A stretch of 64,000 bases of DNA from Diplocarpon mali. Taxonomy: Eukaryota; Ascomycota; Leotiomycetes; Helotiales; Drepanopezizaceae. The DNA lies in the NCBI GenBank assembly GCA_024741835.1, contig JAENRP010000067.1, forward strand, positions 92,790-156,789, given 5' to 3'. The notes under the pieces were generated by a model that ran no database searches, had not been told where the DNA came from, and saw nothing but the letters and a program-made list of their open reading frames with translations. The stretch's first letter is position 1. Each line of letters opens with the position of its first letter. Positions 46,694-57,974 of the stretch are shown here, one piece after another. The translations under genes were made by a program, and so were the position numbers.

Positions 46694-46890
46694 GTCGGAG
46701 GGCAGTGGTATGGTGGTAGAAAGTTGGAAGCATCGCTGTATTTCCAGACGAGGCAACTCGGGAAATAATTTAAACGCTACATTACAAAGGGGTATATGAA
46801 CTCCTGTCTCTCCAACCCGTTACCAAGTGTTCACATCATACATTAACAAGAAGCAGAGGTGCAGAACCTACCCGTCTCAGCGGGCCAGGC

Positions 46891-49800
46891 TCATGCCCCG
46901 GGCCGAATGGCCTTCCTTTCCTTGAATCCCACCCAAGGCAATTTGCTTCGTAGAGCCAAACTACTCAGAACAACGCTGATGGAGCTCAACGCCATCGCCA
47001 GGCTGGCCCAGACCGGATCAAGTCGAATATGCTTCTGACCGCTGACAATCGGATACAAGGCCCCTGCGGCGACGGGCAGCGCCACAACATTATACACCAA
47101 CGCCCAGGCGAAGTTGAACTTGATCCGGCGGAACACGAACTTACTCAGATCGAGGAGGGTGATGAGAGCATTGAGATTGCTGGACACGAGGACAAATTCG
47201 GCCGAGGAGATGGCGATGTCTGAGCCCGAGCCGATGGCGATACCAACATCTGCTGTGGTAAGGGCTGGGCTGTCGTTTATCCCATCGCCGACCATGGCAA
47301 TCAGAGCACGCTTCGTGGCGTGCTCTTCCCCGGGGGATGTATGAGCCTTGAGAGATCTTTGGAGATGGCGGATCTTGTCTGCCTTCTCGCTGGGGAGGAC
47401 ACCGGCGATGATATTCGAGAGAGGAATGCCGATTTTGCTCCCGATGGCGTTGGCAGTCATTTGGTTATCTCCCGATAGCATCCAGACATCCGTCCCCCGG
47501 TGTTGGAGAGCACGGACGATCCCAGGAGCTTCGGGGCGGATAGGATCAGCGACGGCAAACATAGCAGCGAGTTGCCATCTACCCGGTGTCAAGTGCCCGG
47601 GGGAGTGGTTCAGCTTGATGGCTGCCAGCGCCACCGACTTTCCTTCCAGCTTCCACCTCTCCAGTGTAGACTGCGTCGGCCCCAGTAGCATGACATCGTT
47701 GTATTCGAGCAGTGATTCGTTGCCGATGATCATCTGTGCCTCTACCGCGCCGCCCTGTATGCGAAACCTTCCACTCATCCCTCTTCCGGCAACCTCCTCG
47801 ACCATCTCCGCTTCAATATTCGCCCGATCCTGATTCTTGCAGAGCGAAACCAACGCCTTGGCCACAGTATGACTGCTGCTGCTTTCCAGGGAGCTAATCA
47901 TCCCGAGGATGGTCTTCTTGAATTCCTTATGGTCTTGTCCGATGTCTACCGGGACAACGTCAAACTCAGTAACAGCGGGCTCTCCTCCGATCGTCAAGGT
48001 TCCGGTCTTGTCGAAGACGACGCAGTCGAGTTTGCTTGCCTTTTCGAAAGCCTCGCCGCCGCCCTTGACCAATATTCCGTACTTTGCAGCGAGGCCACCA
48101 CCAACAAACAATGCCGTCGGGGCGGCGAGTGCCAATCCACATGGGCATGCAACAACAAAGACTGCAATGGCAAACTGCAGAGACCACGCAACCCAACCAC
48201 CGGTGTCATTGCCAATATAGTCTCTCGGCAATGCCCCAGAGAGGCCCAAACTCAGCCACAAAAGCCAGGTAACGATCGCAACCAGAGTAACAAATGGTAC
48301 AAAGTAGCTCGTCAATGTATCAGCAATCCGCTCCATGGGCGCTCGTCGAGTCTGTCCTTCACGAACTGCTTTGACAATTTGATCCAGCATCGAGGTTCCG
48401 GCAACGCCGATGACTTTGACAGAGATGGGGGATTCCCTGTTGACCGTTCCAGAGAACACCTGGTTGCCAACAACTTTGTGGACGAGCCTCGACTCGCCAG
48501 TCAGACTAGACTCATCAAACCTAGACTCCCCCCTGACAACAGTCCCATCGCATGGTGGAGAGCCTCCCTGGAGGACTCTTACGATATCGCCAAATTCGAG
48601 GAGATCAACGTTAACACTCTCAACTGTTTCGGATCGGCCCTCGTCGCCATACTCTGCGTCGATGAGGGTCTCGTCACTTGAGCGCCTCGCTGTATCTGCG
48701 CCAGCCCTGACTAAGAGAGCCTCAGTCGGTCTCAGCTTTCCGAGCATGGTAACAGCGTCGCCAGTCTTGGACTTGCTGTAGGATTCGATTAGACGTCCGA
48801 CGAGGAGGAAGAGCGTCAAAAAGACGACCGAATCAAAGTAAAAGGCAGAATTGTCTGGTTCCTTGGCCGAGCCCGCTCCAGCTGCAATGAGTTGAGCAAC
48901 AGAAGAAATGTATGCGATCGAAGTTCCAAGGGACATTAGCATGTTCATGCTACCAAAACGATAGAGCCTCTGCAGGATGGGCGTCGGGCTCCCTCGGCGC
49001 CACATCGATCGAACCTCCTTGAAGGCACGGAGGTGGAAGACGTCGGCGCAGAAGAGCCACACGGGGGTAGACATGACGAATAATGCCCATTGTGCTCGAC
49101 TGACCCCAGCGGCAAAAGATCTCATGAGGAACATCCTGCCGTGATTATGGCCGGGTACCAAGCTCATGTACACGATGCCGATGATTAGTGTGGGGATTGC
49201 GACGATGGATGTGACCACGACTCTGACGAGAATACGGAGCTGTTCGCGGGCATGGAGCTGTCGGGAGCGTTCTTCGAGAGTTGGCGGATGGTATATTGAA
49301 GGTATGATGGCTTCGCCTGCTGCTTGAATAGCTGTGACGATATTTCTGATCGTAAAGTCGGGAGCATGCGGGGTATAGGTGATCTTGAGAATGGGATTCT
49401 GCAGAGTTACAGGGCCATGAATCTTGATCTTGCTTCCAAAGGCTTCAATGGCCGCTTGAACTCGAGTAGGGCAGTGTTCGCAAAACATGCCATCCACCAA
49501 TACCTCTACTGTCCTCTCGACGTTCCGAGTGCTCGAAGCGACCTCGTTAGCGTCGACGACGCGGTCAATCGCTGCATCGTATCCAATGTCTTCAATGCTC
49601 TCGACAATGTCTTCCTGGTGTTTCTTTCCTGTGAATTCGACGGTAGCACTATTAGAGATCAGATTGACGACAACCTTCTTAACCCAGTCTTTCTTCTCCA
49701 ATTGTTCGGTAATGTTGCCCACGCACGCGGCGCATGTCATACCCCCAATTGCCAAAGATGCCCGCCAAAGATCGTGACTAGCCTGCGAGTCAATCGAGTC

Positions 49801-50328
49801 AATGGTGACCAAGGAATTGCCCGGGGAGGAGGACATCCTGCCATTGCCCTTGGCAGCAGGTCGCGGCTTCGAGCCGGAGGTCTTCTGAGCCGCGTCTCGT
49901 CGGCATGCTTCGCAATGCTGGATATGCTGGGACGACTGTCTAGCTCGCTTTGACCGCCGGGAGTTCTGGTCTGACGATAGCTTGTCGAGAATCCGGTCGA
50001 GGTAACCCTCCGCGCCATCGAGACTTGTTTGTGATAGTCCCCGAGGATGGCTGTCTTCCGGTGCGACCTCGAAGATGTCGAAACCTGCGTCTCTCAACGC
50101 ATCCTGAATGGCCGAAGATGACAGGTGCAGATCGTGTTCGACGGTGACCACGGAAGAGACAAGAGACGGAGAGACTGAGCTCGGCGACGGGTCGAGAGCG
50201 AAGAGGGTATCTTTGATATAGGAAACGCAAGAGGGGCAATGCAGGTTAGACAGAATGAATGAGCTCGTAATCATGTTGACGCTGGTAGTTGAATGCAAAG
50301 ATTTCTCGGAGAACATCGCCGGACTCAT
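46891..50328 (-). CDS. P1B-type copper-transporting ATPase
   Basis: A single exon encodes 1,145 residues. Three heavy-metal-associated regions carry CxxC: C31/C34, C199/C202 (GMTCAAC) and C283/C286 (GMFCEHC). The core has TGES at 610-613, the membrane CPC motif at 728-730 that defines copper/silver pumps, the phosphorylated Asp 773 in DKTGTLT and GDGIND at 1014-1019. The nucleotide-domain motif is SSHTVAKAL rather than SEHPL(A/G)KA: the His is kept and the Pro changed. It should move Cu(I) out of the cytosol, either into the late secretory pathway (Ccc2-like) or across the plasma membrane for resistance (CrpA-like); the three CxxC regions and the degenerate nucleotide motif do not decide between these. 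An in-frame Met at residue 19 is an alternative start. Confidence 0.95.
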   Translation of the reverse strand: MSPAMFSEKSLHSTTSVNMITSSFILSNLHCPSCVSYIKDTLFALDPSPSSVSPSLVSSVVTVEHDLHLSSSAIQDALRDAGFDIFEVAPEDSHPRGLSQTSLDGAEGYLDRILDKLSSDQNSRRSKRARQSSQHIQHCEACRRDAAQKTSGSKPRPAAKGNGRMSSSPGNSLVTIDSIDSQASHDLWRASLAIGGMTCAACVGNITEQLEKKDWVKKVVVNLISNSATVEFTGKKHQEDIVESIEDIGYDAAIDRVVDANEVASSTRNVERTVEVLVDGMFCEHCPTRVQAAIEAFGSKIKIHGPVTLQNPILKITYTPHAPDFTIRNIVTAIQAAGEAIIPSIYHPPTLEERSRQLHAREQLRILVRVVVTSIVAIPTLIIGIVYMSLVPGHNHGRMFLMRSFAAGVSRAQWALFVMSTPVWLFCADVFHLRAFKEVRSMWRRGSPTPILQRLYRFGSMNMLMSLGTSIAYISSVAQLIAAGAGSAKEPDNSAFYFDSVVFLTLFLLVGRLIESYSKSKTGDAVTMLGKLRPTEALLVRAGADTARRSSDETLIDAEYGDEGRSETVESVNVDLLEFGDIVRVLQGGSPPCDGTVVRGESRFDESSLTGESRLVHKVVGNQVFSGTVNRESPISVKVIGVAGTSMLDQIVKAVREGQTRRAPMERIADTLTSYFVPFVTLVAIVTWLLWLSLGLSGALPRDYIGNDTGGWVAWSLQFAIAVFVVACPCGLALAAPTALFVGGGLAAKYGILVKGGGEAFEKASKLDCVVFDKTGTLTIGGEPAVTEFDVVPVDIGQDHKEFKKTILGMISSLESSSSHTVAKALVSLCKNQDRANIEAEMVEEVAGRGMSGRFRIQGGAVEAQMIIGNESLLEYNDVMLLGPTQSTLERWKLEGKSVALAAIKLNHSPGHLTPGRWQLAAMFAVADPIRPEAPGIVRALQHRGTDVWMLSGDNQMTANAIGSKIGIPLSNIIAGVLPSEKADKIRHLQRSLKAHTSPGEEHATKRALIAMVGDGINDSPALTTADVGIAIGSGSDIAISSAEFVLVSSNLNALITLLDLSKFVFRRIKFNFAWALVYNVVALPVAAGALYPIVSGQKHIRLDPVWASLAMALSSISVVLSSLALRSKLPWVGFKERKAIRPGA

Positions 50329-50756
50329 CGTGAAGACTCTTTGCGCCTGTGTTTACTTACTCAAAGTATCGGTAGACGGAGAAGGGGCGAGGGGGTGTAT
50401 TTAAGGAGAAAGGAGACCGCAGACAGAAGCTGCCAGAAGGAAAACCTGCGAGAGAAATACCCGTACACCCACTGACTCACCGCTCAAACTGATATCTATT
50501 GCGTCGTCTCTTGATTGATGTTTCTGGCTCATGAGGCCTTGGATGAGCGAGATTGGTGGCGTTGCCGCAAAAATGTCGCAACGCACAAATCTCGCAGCCC
50601 CGCTATCAAAACCCCAGTGCAGCTCACCAACACGTGATATGATTATCATTTGAAATAACATGGGACTGAAGAACAGGATACCAGAGACCAAGCCCGTATA
50701 ACAGCTTTGTGATTGAAGAATCTCACAGCGGGCAGGATGCTGACACTTGGACATAT

Positions 50757-50865
50757 TAGGAGGGAGACTTGTTGACTATCTGCAAGCCCTGTTGGCGGCT
50801 CGCTAAGTACATCTCGCGGTCAGTAACATATACCATTCTTAAGTGAGTTCGGAATGTCCCAGCTC
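50757..50865. repeat. Copy 1 of a diverged direct repeat of about 100 bp
   Basis: This segment and 53349-53445 share, in the same order, GGGAGACT, TGACT, AAGCCC, GGCTCGCTAA and, some 50-60 bases on, TTCGGAAT followed by GTCCC. Differences are many, so the copies are old. The second copy lies 2.6 kb away. Confidence 0.45.
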
Positions 50866-51000
50866 AGGAAACAGTGCTCAGTGGAAGTTTCTCGCGCGCC
50901 TGTCAGTGGACGTGTGCTACTCTTGGATCAACGCGTAACATGTGATGAGGATTCGTCGCAGGCCCCAAACAGGTCGTGATACAACGCAGAGCCCGACGAT

Positions 51001-51609
51001 TCAAATGCAGAGAATATGTGAGATTCTATCGCGCAAGCCAATTTCGTTAATGTGGTATTCGCTTACAGGAGAATCCAGGAGGGTTCGCCTTGGACTGGAG
51101 GAAGGCTCTGGAGACTGGTGCGCAGTAATGGTGGCTGAAGTCGAGCATAGCTGCGGTAAAGAAATAAACATTTCACTATCGCCTGCATGTATCGAAGCGA
51201 ATGCCGTCAGCTCGATCCCCCAAGGGAACTTCTGTTGCTGCCGCGTGGTTTCGCTTTCGGAAATGTAAACAAACAGAATTCGCTTAAGTTCGTCGGCTTG
51301 GCAGATCGAGGAGCTCGTAAGCATTTCTTGAATCAGTTGATGGACTTCTGGTACTAGGAGCTCCCAGTACTCTTGTGAAGATTTTGGAATCATGAGCTCC
51401 ATGACACTGTTGTTTCTCTCTAAGCAGCCGCAGCTGGCTAATATGAAGTTGGCTGCTGATGTCCGTCCTAGGACCGAAGAATAGCCGATGCTGATGATCC
51501 GATGCAGCTTAGTATTAGCGCCCACTATGACGTCATCTATGAAATTGATCCCTCGCTCTTTGAATCGTTCCAAGTAAACAAAGACTTCCACAAGACGACA
51601 CCATGCCAC
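51001..51609 (-). CDS. Hypothetical protein (202-codon open frame)
   Basis: A continuous frame starts with ATG and runs 202 codons in AT-rich surroundings, where so long a frame is less expected by chance. I recognise no domain, signal peptide or membrane segment. It has ordinary composition at the start (MAWCRLVEVFVYLERFKERG) and a CxC within SCGCLERNN. It may be an exon of a larger gene, a relic, or spurious. Confidence 0.25.
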   Translation of the reverse strand: MAWCRLVEVFVYLERFKERGINFIDDVIVGANTKLHRIISIGYSSVLGRTSAANFILASCGCLERNNSVMELMIPKSSQEYWELLVPEVHQLIQEMLTSSSICQADELKRILFVYISESETTRQQQKFPWGIELTAFASIHAGDSEMFISLPQLCSTSATITAHQSPEPSSSPRRTLLDSPVSEYHINEIGLRDRISHILCI

Positions 51610-53348
51610 CTCAACCGCTACTCATGACGCTCTACGCATATCTTTGATCCTTGGTTACAGAACTTGTATGCAAAAGGAAGTTCAAAGCAGCGCGTAGAAT
51701 ACTGTAAACGGCTGCTCCGGCATGGTCCTAGCTATAATTACCGCACACGGCCATACTACATCTCCAATGCTCGAATCTATGTTGCTATTTAAAGCATGCT
51801 GTTAGTACTCGATATTGATGTGATAATGTTCTGATGGAATCAAGGGCTGATTTCTCTCGCAGAACTGCATGCACTCATAGAACATCGAGAAGGCCAGCTG
51901 CTTGATTCGATAAAGCTTGACGTCCAATGATGAGCCCTAGCGCCCAGATCTTGTCTTTGGAGCTTTGAAATTTGGCTCTCTGGATACATAATCTTCTCAT
52001 CTGTGGAAACCTCCCAGATTCTTCTATTGGCAATGATAAATTACCGCATCACAACGGCCTCGCTATCATCGCATTCTGTTGGTCATAAATCTTCTATATT
52101 CGTCTCAAGATTCAGAATATGCCTATATATTACTTCAAAATCATGTGCCTCATATTGACAAACAATTTGGGCTTGGGGGAACAAGACATCGTCTTACCCC
52201 CTGATAACTCGTCAAGAACTCTGGTGTGACAGCTCTGTGCTGTTCTAGCTCCTGGGGCGGGATGGTGTGTCCAAGGAAGTGTACCGCACTGGACAGCAGA
52301 CTGGAATCAAGATGTTCGGTTCATCATTAGCACCGAGCTCTCGATCAATATCGACTAGGAAAAGCCTCCTTCCTTTCTAGAGGCTGTTGACCTCATGCTT
52401 GAGCTTTGCACTCTACGATTTCAGCTCTCAGCTTACAGAGGCTTTTTTAACAGTCATGTTATCCCTATTTCATGCCGTACAAGACCTGCAGCCTCGATTT
52501 CCCCATCCCCAGATCCCCCCGACTGCGAAGAAAGCGTATGAAGCTCATGCGCATATTCTTGATTTTGCCACTGACGTCCGATACTACATGATGCTTAGCG
52601 TATCCGCGCAGCTTTTCCGGCGCTTTTTTTATCTTTTGAACTGGAGGCTTTTGGTACCCCTCCATCAAATGCTCACGTCTGGAGCTATTCCCGGCTCGTG
52701 CAGAGCTAATCATCATCGTGATGTGTTTGATTTTTTGAGCCGCGGATTCTGTCGTTTGCGCTTCATTTATATCAGCACTCGAGTTCTTCACTGGCGCCAA
52801 CATTCGCTCAAGTCACACCGTATGGAAGCGCTTCCGCCCCCACAGCTTGCAAATATCCCACCCACTACAAGTACATAAACAAGCGGATAGTTAAGTAAAG
52901 TCTAATAGCACTTGACGCCCTCCCCTGATTTGTTTCGGGCCCCCATTATCTCTCCTCTCTCATCGAATCTGGAAGCTCGTCATACTCGACAACGCTAGCG
53001 ATTGTCATTAGGATATAACTTATTTAGGAGTACTCGTTCATTGTCTATCATGGGACGTTCAGCAAAGGCTGCAAGTGGTCAACAAGTAAGCAGATATCCA
53101 GGCTCTTGGCCGCCTATGGCCTGATACTTGTTAACTCCTAGCCTTGGCTTACTCCAGGGTGCCAGCTGTTTCCGTTAAATAAAGAAGTATTCCTGGCGCC
53201 CAAAAACGACTCTTTCCAACTTTTTACATATCTTACCGAGATTTATGAGCGGCAACTCGTATGCACGTTGAGGTACTTACTTAATCCTACTCTCTACTTC
53301 TCAATGAACCAACAGATGTGTCCCGTGGCAGTACCCGGGGATTTACAG

Positions 53349-53445
53349 AGGGAGACTGTTTGCTGACTCGTCAAGCCCCCTATCTTTTGGCTCGCTAAAC
53401 TCACATAATTGATGATACCTCTTACGCAGCACAGGATCGCTTCGG
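53349..53445. repeat. Copy 2 of a diverged direct repeat of about 100 bp
   Basis: See the copy at 50757-50865. Shared blocks are GGGAGACT, TGACT, AAGCCC, GGCTCGCTAA and TTCGGAAT. The function is unknown; the repeat may derive from a mobile element. Confidence 0.45.
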
Positions 53446-55136
53446 AATCGTCCCGGCATCACAAGCGGCTATTGATGCGATTACTAACGTCGCTCGAATT
53501 CGCCCGTCTGCCTCATTTACCATCTCACTTTTCATGGGCGGGATTGAGAAGCAGCGCGTGATTGATTTCCATCCCAGGCGTAGTGCTACACGTAGAGTAA
53601 TCTGGTCATTTATATGTAGATCTAGGAAGCCCAATGGAGTCTGGATGCGCACCCCCTTCCCCAACAATGCCGCTTGAACCTAGGGTTGTCAGGTTTGCCT
53701 CTAAAATTGATGCGGCAAAATTTGCGGTGTCTGGCAAAAGAGTAGGAGAGCTGCGACAAGGGGAGGCATTTTGATTGTTACAACCTAACTAACAATAATT
53801 AAAATTCAGAACAAAACATGAAGACTCCTACCGCCCCTGTTTCGATGTCGTGGTGTGCTCTCGCTTCTATAAGTGCAAAGTAAAGAAACCCCTCCCGTTC
53901 GCGAAGCACGTACTAAAGAACTGAGGGGAAAACACACAAGAGTAGGTCTTAGGGAAGACCTAAAAACAAGAGGGGGAAGCGCCACAATTGGGCTATCCGT
54001 GACGAGGTGTTAGGAACAATTCCTAAGTTAAGGGTGTATTCATATACTATGGCGTTGCGCGTTGTCTCTAAGTACAAAATGGAGGTCAATTTATCATCCC
54101 TTCGGCCCATCGCCGATCATATGACCTATATCACGATATTCCTCCATTTTCTGGTTTCTACAGTACTCGCTAAACAAAACTCGGCGGCGCTAGGTCAAAG
54201 GAATGTACGAATTTCATCTTTCAAACTTGGTAAAGACCGTACCACCGAGTAGCTATTTTGTTATATAAGAAAGACCGAAACGACGCTAGTGCTAAGCATT
54301 TCTACTCAGCCATTTATGCACTTGCTAAGATCAACAAATTTCTAAAAAATCTATCAAAACTTCATAGCGATTCCGAGAACCATATTCCTCATCCCTACCA
54401 CTCGCCAAGCTAGCCGCAGCGGATAACGCACCTTCATCTTCCTCTTTCAATCCTCCCACTAGATGAAAGGCTATCCACAACGTGGGCTGAATTAGAGATT
54501 GAACCCAAGAACTCTTACAAACGGCTTCGCAACGAGTTGGTTTCGCTGCTGCGCCCAAAGCAAGAATTCTCTGGTAGCGGACGCTAGCTGGGAGCATAGT
54601 AGGCAGACGTCAGTCCCAGAGGGTTGAGAGGAGGATCTGGCTCACACCACTGAACTGTCCGGCCTCAAAGCACAAGGGTGATTGATACCTACTAGAGATA
54701 CCCAAGGAACTAGTGTCTGAAAGTCCATGCTCAGGCAGCTTGAGAGTCAAGGACCTGGAATATGCTCCTGCGCGCGTGCGCTTGGCGACTAAGCTCTGGA
54801 CCTGTGGTAAGAGGGAAGGGAAGGGTGTCTACGAAATTGCATCTAGTGTTTTTATATATGAACCAGCCAGAAGCACAAAGCCTAGTCTTATCTTAGGATC
54901 TATCCTGTAGGATGCCGCCCAGAGGGTCTGTCTTCCTATGGAGTACTCTGGGGCTTGTTTTGTGCCTTGGTAGATTTGAAAACTGATAGAAACTATAGGG
55001 AAGAACGCGAATTTGGGAAAGAAGATATTTGTTGTGAAAGCGAAGGAGCTAGAGCGGGTTTTTTCTATGGAATGGATCTTGTGTGAAATATCGACTTTCT
55101 ATAGTATATGGAAGCGGATGGCCTTTGTTAATTCTT

Positions 55137-55187
55137 GATATTGAGTATATTGAGGATATTGAGCATATTGAACATATTGAACATATT
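55137..55187. repeat. 9-bp tandem repeat (about six copies)
   Basis: Imperfect units of the form GNATATTGA follow each other within AT-rich DNA. Confidence 0.7.
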
Positions 55188-56971
55188 TGCCTCCTTTAGC
55201 AAAGATGGCAGAGATCACTTGTGACATAAGCATAGGTGTTTTGAAAAAAAAAAACTGTTGGTATCACAAGGTGTGCGCATGAGGGGAAAGAATGGATTAT
55301 TGGTTATATTGGTTGTTGATGATTTTGATTATGATTTTAAAAGGAGGGAGAGATCTAGAGTAAAGTAATGCTGCCTATGCTAAGGCTTTGCATATGACCC
55401 TCTACGTGACCTCTAATCACTATATTCCTATAAAAACAGCTCCCTTGGGGTAGATGTACAAAGACTTGTCTATGAACTTACAACTGACCTTTAATACAGT
55501 CCTGTGACACGGTTTTAAGAAAGCCGTATAGAAACTTGTTTTGAAGAACTGTTAGGTGCAGATTAAATATATTTGGTAACATGCTTGCTTTTCTCGCCAC
55601 GTGGTAGAACTTATGCTACAGGTGTGGCTTCTCTGCCTAGACTATGATATACGCTTAAGCAAAGATCTAATAATGGTTCTATAGTTTACTTGTCTTACAC
55701 GTAACAAAAGTAGCCCCTTGGACTGTTGATTCGTGAGTCCAATATTGGAATTCTGATACTGGAATCTTATATACTATTTCCAAAAAAGAGGTACAGTCTT
55801 ACTATAAGTCAAGCTAGATCCTCGAAAATTTTTTCCAAGGCTAGTTTTTGACATTGTGCCCAACGCCAAATCGGGGTTTAAGCTGCAATCCACTCCTTTT
55901 GAACGGGGTTGAAATCGGTGATGTCGAGTTGCCAGACGCGACTTTAGTCAAGCTGTAAATGAAATACCCAGCCTATATCCGAGAACAAACGCACTGCAAT
56001 TTACGTAGCCAGGACTCTACCAATCTGTAACGGATCTCGGGCATGAATTCTTCCTAGTACTTTGTCTAACCAACCCCCCGCGTCTTGCAGACTCATCACG
56101 AGAAAGCGCAGATCAGAATCGTGCGTAGGTCTAAACGCCACTCCTTTCTCATGTAAGCCGGCTGGCATCGCATCCCCATTCCATTCCATGCCATGCCATA
56201 CCATATTGTACCCATTTTCCTTATCGAAAATTCACGCATTCCTCTGAGCTGCGCGAGCCGACGTGGCTAATTCAGCGCAGAGATGCACGGATCTACGAAA
56301 TAACTAGCATTGCAGAAGTAGGTGACGCTATACCCACGTCAGCCTTATTATACCTCTCTGCTGTCTCCTCTTGCGATAGTCCTATTCCTGTTCTCATCAG
56401 TTTCCTCCATTCTCCATGCCCTGCACGCATTCCAATCATCCTACGACAAGAAAATGTATGTTCACCTAATCATACTAAGAATGGACAGGAGGAAAAGCAC
56501 AGCTCACGAGTAATCACTCTCGCAGCGACACAAGCAATCCAAATCATCCGCACGCTTACTGGAGAGGGCTGAAAAGGAAGAGATCTCATGACAGGAAGTC
56601 ATATGATTGGCATATGCTGGATGAAGGATAAACACTAGACCTCCATTGCACTTTAGAACGCTCGCAACGCCAACAACTCAAAATACACCTCCAACTTGGA
56701 AATTGTTCCCAACACCTCTTCGAGGCTTGCCCAATTGTGGTGCTTCCTCATTTGTTTTGGTACTCTATGAGGCCTCCTCTTTGTGTGTTCCCCCATTTGT
56801 TTCTTTCTAATGAGCTCCGGTAGGCGCGATCTGGTGGCCAGAGCATGGATCCTGGATATAATTCACGCAGCAATCGTACGGCCTGTTCAGGTTTGATTCC
56901 CATAAGCCCGAGGAAAATGAGACCGGAGAAGAGAGGGGCAAGAGGCGGTGCAAGGCGAGGCAAATGTAGTC

Positions 56972-57239
56972 TTACGTTTTATCCGGACAATAAGCAGTAC
57001 AGTTCGGCTCCGTGCAGTCAGAACTCGGGTCTCCAGTCGCCAACACTGGGGAAAGCTCGTCAGCGCCTGGGAAGATGGGTAGCGCGTCCCGCCGCCCGAG
57101 GAAAAAATAAGGAGAAAGGGGGCATGAGACGGACACGACATGGCATGGACTTGACTTGAAATGACTTACCACCAGGCAGCGCACTAATCATCGCAACAGC
57201 TGCCGCGTATGCGAGGATGGGGACGGATAGAAGGTACAT
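56972..57239 (-). CDS. Small secreted cysteine-containing protein
   Basis: Two exons (57239-57170 and 57066-56972) joined across a 103-nt intron (GTAAGT ... TTCCCAG) encode 54 residues. The N-terminus MYLLSVPILAYAAAVAMISA is a good signal peptide. The remaining 30-odd residues are polar, with three Cys in DCTEPNCTAYC. A longer frame upstream (to 57314) would add a basic N-terminus that would spoil the signal peptide, so I chose the ATG at 57239. I know no family for it. Size and secretion resemble small secreted proteins of fungi, some of which are effectors, but no function can be claimed. It lies at the edge of the AT-rich region. Confidence 0.5.
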
Positions 57240-57974
57240 GACGCTTGGGATTCTTATTTTCCTTCGCCGGTACTGTTTGTTGATCTTCGCCTGACGAGGA
57301 GCGCGTAGAGACAATTCATAATAATTGGGGAGGAGAGGAGGGGGCTGGACGATGGATTAAATACCCCACATTCCGACCATAGCCAAGATGTCTCGGCAGG
57401 GCTGGACAGTGTGTGCGGATGCGGAGCCCCGGTGTGTTTATGTGTGTGTACGTGTGTGTGTAAATAAATAGCTCTTGCGGAAATACTGCAAGCGAATTCG
57501 CCCGGTCGCAGGAAGGATTAAAGCTTAAGCACAGGTCTGATCCTTTGCAACCATGCCCACGCACAAAATAGAGAGAAATCAATATAAGAGCTGGCAAAAT
57601 GGGCTTATTATTACCCGCCCCTGGAATGGAGAGGCTCGCTTAGACGCCAAAGCTTATGGTGTATCACCGGCGCTTGGCCGGAGGATCGGATGCTTGTGGA
57701 CAACCTCTGGATGAGATAAGCCGGAGCTGCTGACGCTGCTGACCCGACCGTTTGCCTTTGTGCCAGGCTCGAGAAGCTTGGTGGGAGGGTAGGAAGTCGC
57801 CTAAGGAAAATGAAAGATGGGATAAATTGAGAGGAGTGGGAGATCAGAAGCCGGGGACGCAGGATGGATCGGGTATCAGAACGTAAACACCTATTTGCGA
57901 GGACCAAGAACACATGGATCCCGAAAGATTGAAGTGCACGAATAAATCCTCCGCATCGGCGGCGGAGGAGAAGA
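57240..57974. other. Interval between two minus-strand genes
   Basis: No gene is seen. It holds the upstream region of the small secreted-protein gene and the 3' UTR of the transporter gene, with a TG-rich run at about 57432-57462. Confidence 0.5.

Larger units (their letters stand above)
50329..56971. other. AT-rich, gene-poor region with diverged repeats
   Basis: About 6.6 kb without a confidently supported gene. Composition becomes clearly more A+T-rich than elsewhere, especially 53700-55900. Open frames at 51001-51609 (-), 52387-52878 (+) and smaller ones show no recognisable domain. The region contains a diverged direct repeat and a 9-bp repeat, listed separately. It resembles a repeat graveyard, but no transposase, reverse transcriptase or terminal repeat could be recognised. 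Confidence 0.5.

Noticed and set aside
52387..52878. A 163-codon plus-strand frame in the AT-rich island
   Set aside because: No domain, signal peptide or splice context is visible, so it is not supported as a gene.
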